Below are positions 61,793-64,000 of a stretch of 64,000 bases of DNA, in pieces. A program made the position numbers and the translations under genes. This DNA is from Edaphobacter sp. 12200R-103 (GTDB lineage: Bacteria > Acidobacteriota > Terriglobia > Terriglobales > Acidobacteriaceae): contig NZ_CP048114.1 of the NCBI RefSeq assembly GCF_010093025.1, positions 1-64,000 on the forward strand, in the 5' to 3' direction. The stretch's first letter is position 1. Every line of letters starts with the position of its first letter. The notes beneath the pieces are model-generated. The model did not search any database. It had not been told where the DNA came from and saw only the letters and a list, made by a program, of their open reading frames with translations.

Positions 61793-62965
61793 ATGGATCG
61801 TCTAACGCTGTTCAGCATGCAGGGCGGCCTGCTCGCTTTTATGGGGATCGTCGTCTACCTGGCATGGCGAACCCAGCGCCGTCCCTACTCCGATAACGGA
61901 CCTGCCTGGTTTTCAGTTGCGTATGTGGCCGGCGGCATCGGCCTGCTGCTGCAGGCGTATCGCGGAATCATCCCTTCCTTCTTTGCGGTCATCCTGGGGA
62001 ATTTCCTCTTCCTGATGATTTACGTCTTCATGGAGCGGGCAATTGCTATTACGACGCGGCGACGCAGCTATATGTACTGGCTGCTGGGGCTGGATATTGC
62101 AATGACCCTGAGCTACCTGTACTTCACCTACGTAAAACCGGACGTGATCGCAAGGACGATTGAGGCCGTCATCGTCATGCCGGTAATGCAGATCCCGATC
62201 TGGGTTCATCTGGAGCGATGTCAGGAGAAGACGATCCGGCCGGCGCTGCGAGCCATGTCGCTGGTATTGCTGCTGCATATGGTGATGAACTTTGTGCGGG
62301 TAATAGGCGTGCTGCTGCTGCATCGAGCCGATGCCTGGTTTACCTGGACCGGCGTGATCACGGTGGCTGGAATGGCGATCTCGTTCATGTGGGTCGACTC
62401 CCTGCGGATTCGTGACGAGTTGGAGCGGCGGGCGATGACCGATCACCTGACAGGTCTGCTGAACCGGAGAGGGCTGGAGGAGTTTGGCGCGCGCGAGTTG
62501 AGCCGGGCTCGTCGTCTTCACCTGCCTTGCTCGGCGATGGCGATGGATCTCAACTGCTTCAAGCAGATTAATGATACCTACGGTCACGGCGCGGGCGATG
62601 ATGCTCTTCGTGCGGTCGCTGCAGCCATTCGCGCTTCCACCCGCATCACCGACGTTGCGACGCGAATGGGTGGCGACGAGTTCTTTGTCATTCTTCCAGG
62701 GTCAGACGAACGTGGCGCCGCAGAGATCTGCAGCAGGCTGCGAGCGGCGATTCAGGCGGTAAGAGTGGAGGCTGCAGATGGCCAGAGTTTCTCCATCGCG
62801 CTGAGCATCGGTGGTGTGACCCTCCGGGAAGAGAAGATCACGATTGAAGATCTATTCCGCGAGAGCGACGCAAGACTCTACCTGGAGAAAGAGGCCTCGG
62901 TCGGCTGCGATGGACAGACGGCCCGTCCACGTCCCAGGCTGCTGCTGCGCCGCACCGTGGAGTAA
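61793..62965 (+). CDS. Membrane diguanylate cyclase (GGDEF)
   Basis: 390 residues. Six or seven membrane helices in the first 210 residues, then a GGDEF domain: MTDHLTGLLNRRGLEEF, AMDLNCFKQINDTYGHGAGD, and RMGGDEFFVILPG. RITD lies five residues before GGDEF, the spacing of the inhibitory I-site, so feedback by c-di-GMP is expected. Makes c-di-GMP; the signal sensed is unknown. Opposes the HD-GYP protein at 15 kb functionally. Confidence 0.93.
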   Translation: MDRLTLFSMQGGLLAFMGIVVYLAWRTQRRPYSDNGPAWFSVAYVAGGIGLLLQAYRGIIPSFFAVILGNFLFLMIYVFMERAIAITTRRRSYMYWLLGLDIAMTLSYLYFTYVKPDVIARTIEAVIVMPVMQIPIWVHLERCQEKTIRPALRAMSLVLLLHMVMNFVRVIGVLLLHRADAWFTWTGVITVAGMAISFMWVDSLRIRDELERRAMTDHLTGLLNRRGLEEFGARELSRARRLHLPCSAMAMDLNCFKQINDTYGHGAGDDALRAVAAAIRASTRITDVATRMGGDEFFVILPGSDERGAAEICSRLRAAIQAVRVEAADGQSFSIALSIGGVTLREEKITIEDLFRESDARLYLEKEASVGCDGQTARPRPRLLLRRTVE

Positions 62966-62972
62966 AGAGAGA

Positions 62973-63215
62973 CTAGCGCCGACGGTAATCGCCAAAGATC
63001 TTGAGGATGGCGAGGAGGAGCGTGAGCGAGCCGGTGGGGAGACATCCCATGGCGAGCATCAGGGCCAGCCAGCCGGCGTTGGTGTGGGGGCCCTGGCGGC
63101 CGATTCCACCGAAGAAGGCGTGGATGGCGATCACGCTGACGACGCCGATCCCGAAGATCCACAGACCGGTGCGGAGGACTTTGCGTGTATCAGGCTGGAG
63201 GAAGCTGGATGGCAT
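62973..63215 (-). CDS. Small membrane protein of the oxidase assembly operon
   Basis: 80 residues with two membrane helices (LWIFGIGVVSVIAIHAFFGG and WLALMLAMGCLPTGSLTLLL). Lies 20 bases beyond the DUF420 gene on the same strand. No family recognised; context suggests a role with cytochrome oxidase or heme modification. Confidence 0.75.
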   Translation of the reverse strand: MPSSFLQPDTRKVLRTGLWIFGIGVVSVIAIHAFFGGIGRQGPHTNAGWLALMLAMGCLPTGSLTLLLAILKIFGDYRRR

Positions 63216-63235
63216 GAGATCAGATCGTACTTCTG

Positions 63236-63793
63236 TTAGTGGATCGCGGATTGCATCCAGTAGACGACGACACCGGTGATAGAGACATAGAGCCAGATGG
63301 GCCAGGTATAACGAGCGAGCCTGCGATGCGCAGGGAAGCGTCCGGTGAGGGACAGAAAGAAGGTAATAAGAATCATCGGCAGGGCGATGGTCGAAAGGAT
63401 GATGTGCGAGGCCAGGAGCTTCCAGTAGAAGGGCCACCAGGGGCTCAGGCGGTTGAAGTGGGTCTCGCCGTGCAGGTTGAAGTTGACCAGATACGAGACC
63501 AGAAAGATGGATGAAAAGATGAAGGCCGTGAACATAGCCGCGCGATGCTGGGCGATCCTGCGGGCGCGGATGAAGCGATAACCGGCAAGCAGAGCCACCG
63601 TGGACAGCGCGTTGAGGATAGCGTTCACCAGCGGGAGCGAGCGAAGCTGGGTTCCGGCGACATCGGTTGGGGTATGGAAGTAGACCAGCCAGCAGATGAA
63701 GGCGCTGGCGGCAACGCTGATCGCGACAATGGCGACAATGATGGACGGCGGTGTACGAAGCGTCTCGGAAGGCCGGGGCGTGCGTATGTTCAT
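63236..63793 (-). CDS. DUF420 membrane protein (oxidase assembly, CtaM-like)
   Basis: 185 residues, five membrane helices. HRAAMFTAFIFSSIFLVSYL, HGETHF and FYWKLLASHIILSTIALPMI supply the conserved His residues of DUF420, a family tied to cytochrome aa3 assembly in Bacillus (CtaM). Its ATG overlaps the ctaB stop by ATGA. Confidence 0.88.
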   Translation of the reverse strand: MNIRTPRPSETLRTPPSIIVAIVAISVAASAFICWLVYFHTPTDVAGTQLRSLPLVNAILNALSTVALLAGYRFIRARRIAQHRAAMFTAFIFSSIFLVSYLVNFNLHGETHFNRLSPWWPFYWKLLASHIILSTIALPMILITFFLSLTGRFPAHRRLARYTWPIWLYVSITGVVVYWMQSAIH

Positions 63794-64000
63794 CAGAAGA
63801 ACAGGCGTCCTTTCGCATCGAGCATCATGGCTGCCATCAACAGTGGGAGATAGATCACCGATGCCTTAAGCAGATCGCAGGCGTAGGTGCGGGACTCCGG
63901 GGCCATTGGGTTGCGGGTGATACGGGCAAAGCGGATGGTGTACCAGAGGTATCCCGCCGAGAGAATGGCGGCGATCACGCCATAAATGTTTCCGGTGACA
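63793..64000 (-). CDS. ctaB: Protoheme IX farnesyltransferase, C-terminal part (cut by window)
   Basis: Heme O synthase end: 68 residues visible, VTGNIYGVIAAILSAGYLWY, the basic FARITRN and the final helix SVIYLPLLMAAMMLDAK. Membrane prenyltransferase converting heme b to heme o for oxidases; it would use farnesyl diphosphate. First visible gene of an operon with DUF420 and the 80-residue protein. The DDxxD sites lie outside the window. Confidence 0.8.
   Translation of the reverse strand, partial: VTGNIYGVIAAILSAGYLWYTIRFARITRNPMAPESRTYACDLLKASVIYLPLLMAAMMLDAKGRLFF

Overview
The window reads as a chromosomal segment of an acidobacterium of the Acidobacteriaceae/Terriglobus-Edaphobacter-Granulicella kind. 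This is inferred from gene content and protein style (EF-Tu, RseP-Dxr-CdsA-UppS cluster, quinoproteins with PQQ domains, alpha-L-fucosidase, PadR regulators) and from the dense scatter of short palindromic repeats between genes. No rRNA, phage, insertion sequence or CRISPR array is visible. Both ends cut genes: homoserine dehydrogenase (C-terminus only) on the left and heme O synthase CtaB (C-terminus only) on the right.

Layout. 1-8.9 kb: hom end; a D-amino-acid oxidase relative whose C-terminal block has moved to the N-terminus; a GIY-YIG nuclease boxed by inverted dispersed repeats; a minus-strand cysteine-biosynthesis unit (MoeZ-like adenylyltransferase, CysO-like carrier, JAMM protease, CysM); then rsmI, a catalytically dead site-2-protease paralogue with CBS domains, and rsmD. 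9-19.3 kb: thiL-metB operon, M23 peptidase, GH29 fucosidase, tandem HD-GYP protein, secreted hypotheticals, a HAD phosphatase. 19.5-24.6 kb: translation block tRNA-Thr(TGT), tRNA-Tyr, small membrane protein, tRNA-Thr(GGT), tRNA-Gly, tuf, rpmG, tRNA-Trp, secE, nusG, rplK. rplA does not follow. 24.6-38.6 kb: MarR-DUF1398 pair, methyltransferase/DUF59 pair, polyprenyl synthase, membrane proteins, penicillin acylase, CPA1 antiporter, CPBP protease, DHH phosphoesterase. 38.6-44.1 kb: rseP-dxr-cdsA and uppS, with a divergent padR-DUF3861 pair lying between cdsA and uppS. 44.3-52.7 kb: zinc-ribbon XRE regulator, HD hydrolase, pncA, and a leucine-degradation group (carboxylase beta subunit, HMG-CoA lyase, enoyl-CoA hydratase) followed by a thioesterase, SDR and B12-binding protein. 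52.7-64 kb: M28 peptidase, GT2, CyaY, outer-membrane protein, ssb, two PQQ dehydrogenases, a diguanylate cyclase, and a cytochrome-oxidase assembly operon (ctaB-DUF420-small membrane protein).

The most unusual signals are: (i) a dispersed repeat family with a GIY-YIG nuclease gene nested between two inverted copies, resembling the RAYT/REPIN arrangement; (ii) the circularly permuted, Tat-exported DAAO-like lipoprotein; (iii) a second palindromic repeat family with one copy apparently inserted in frame inside a carboxylase gene; (iv) a CysO-type carrier with a 14-residue Cys-rich tail after Gly-Gly, next to the JAMM protease that could trim it; (v) the site-2-protease paralogue that has lost both zinc histidines; (vi) MarR and PadR genes whose palindromes sit in the core promoter or on the start codon, with likely leaderless transcripts.
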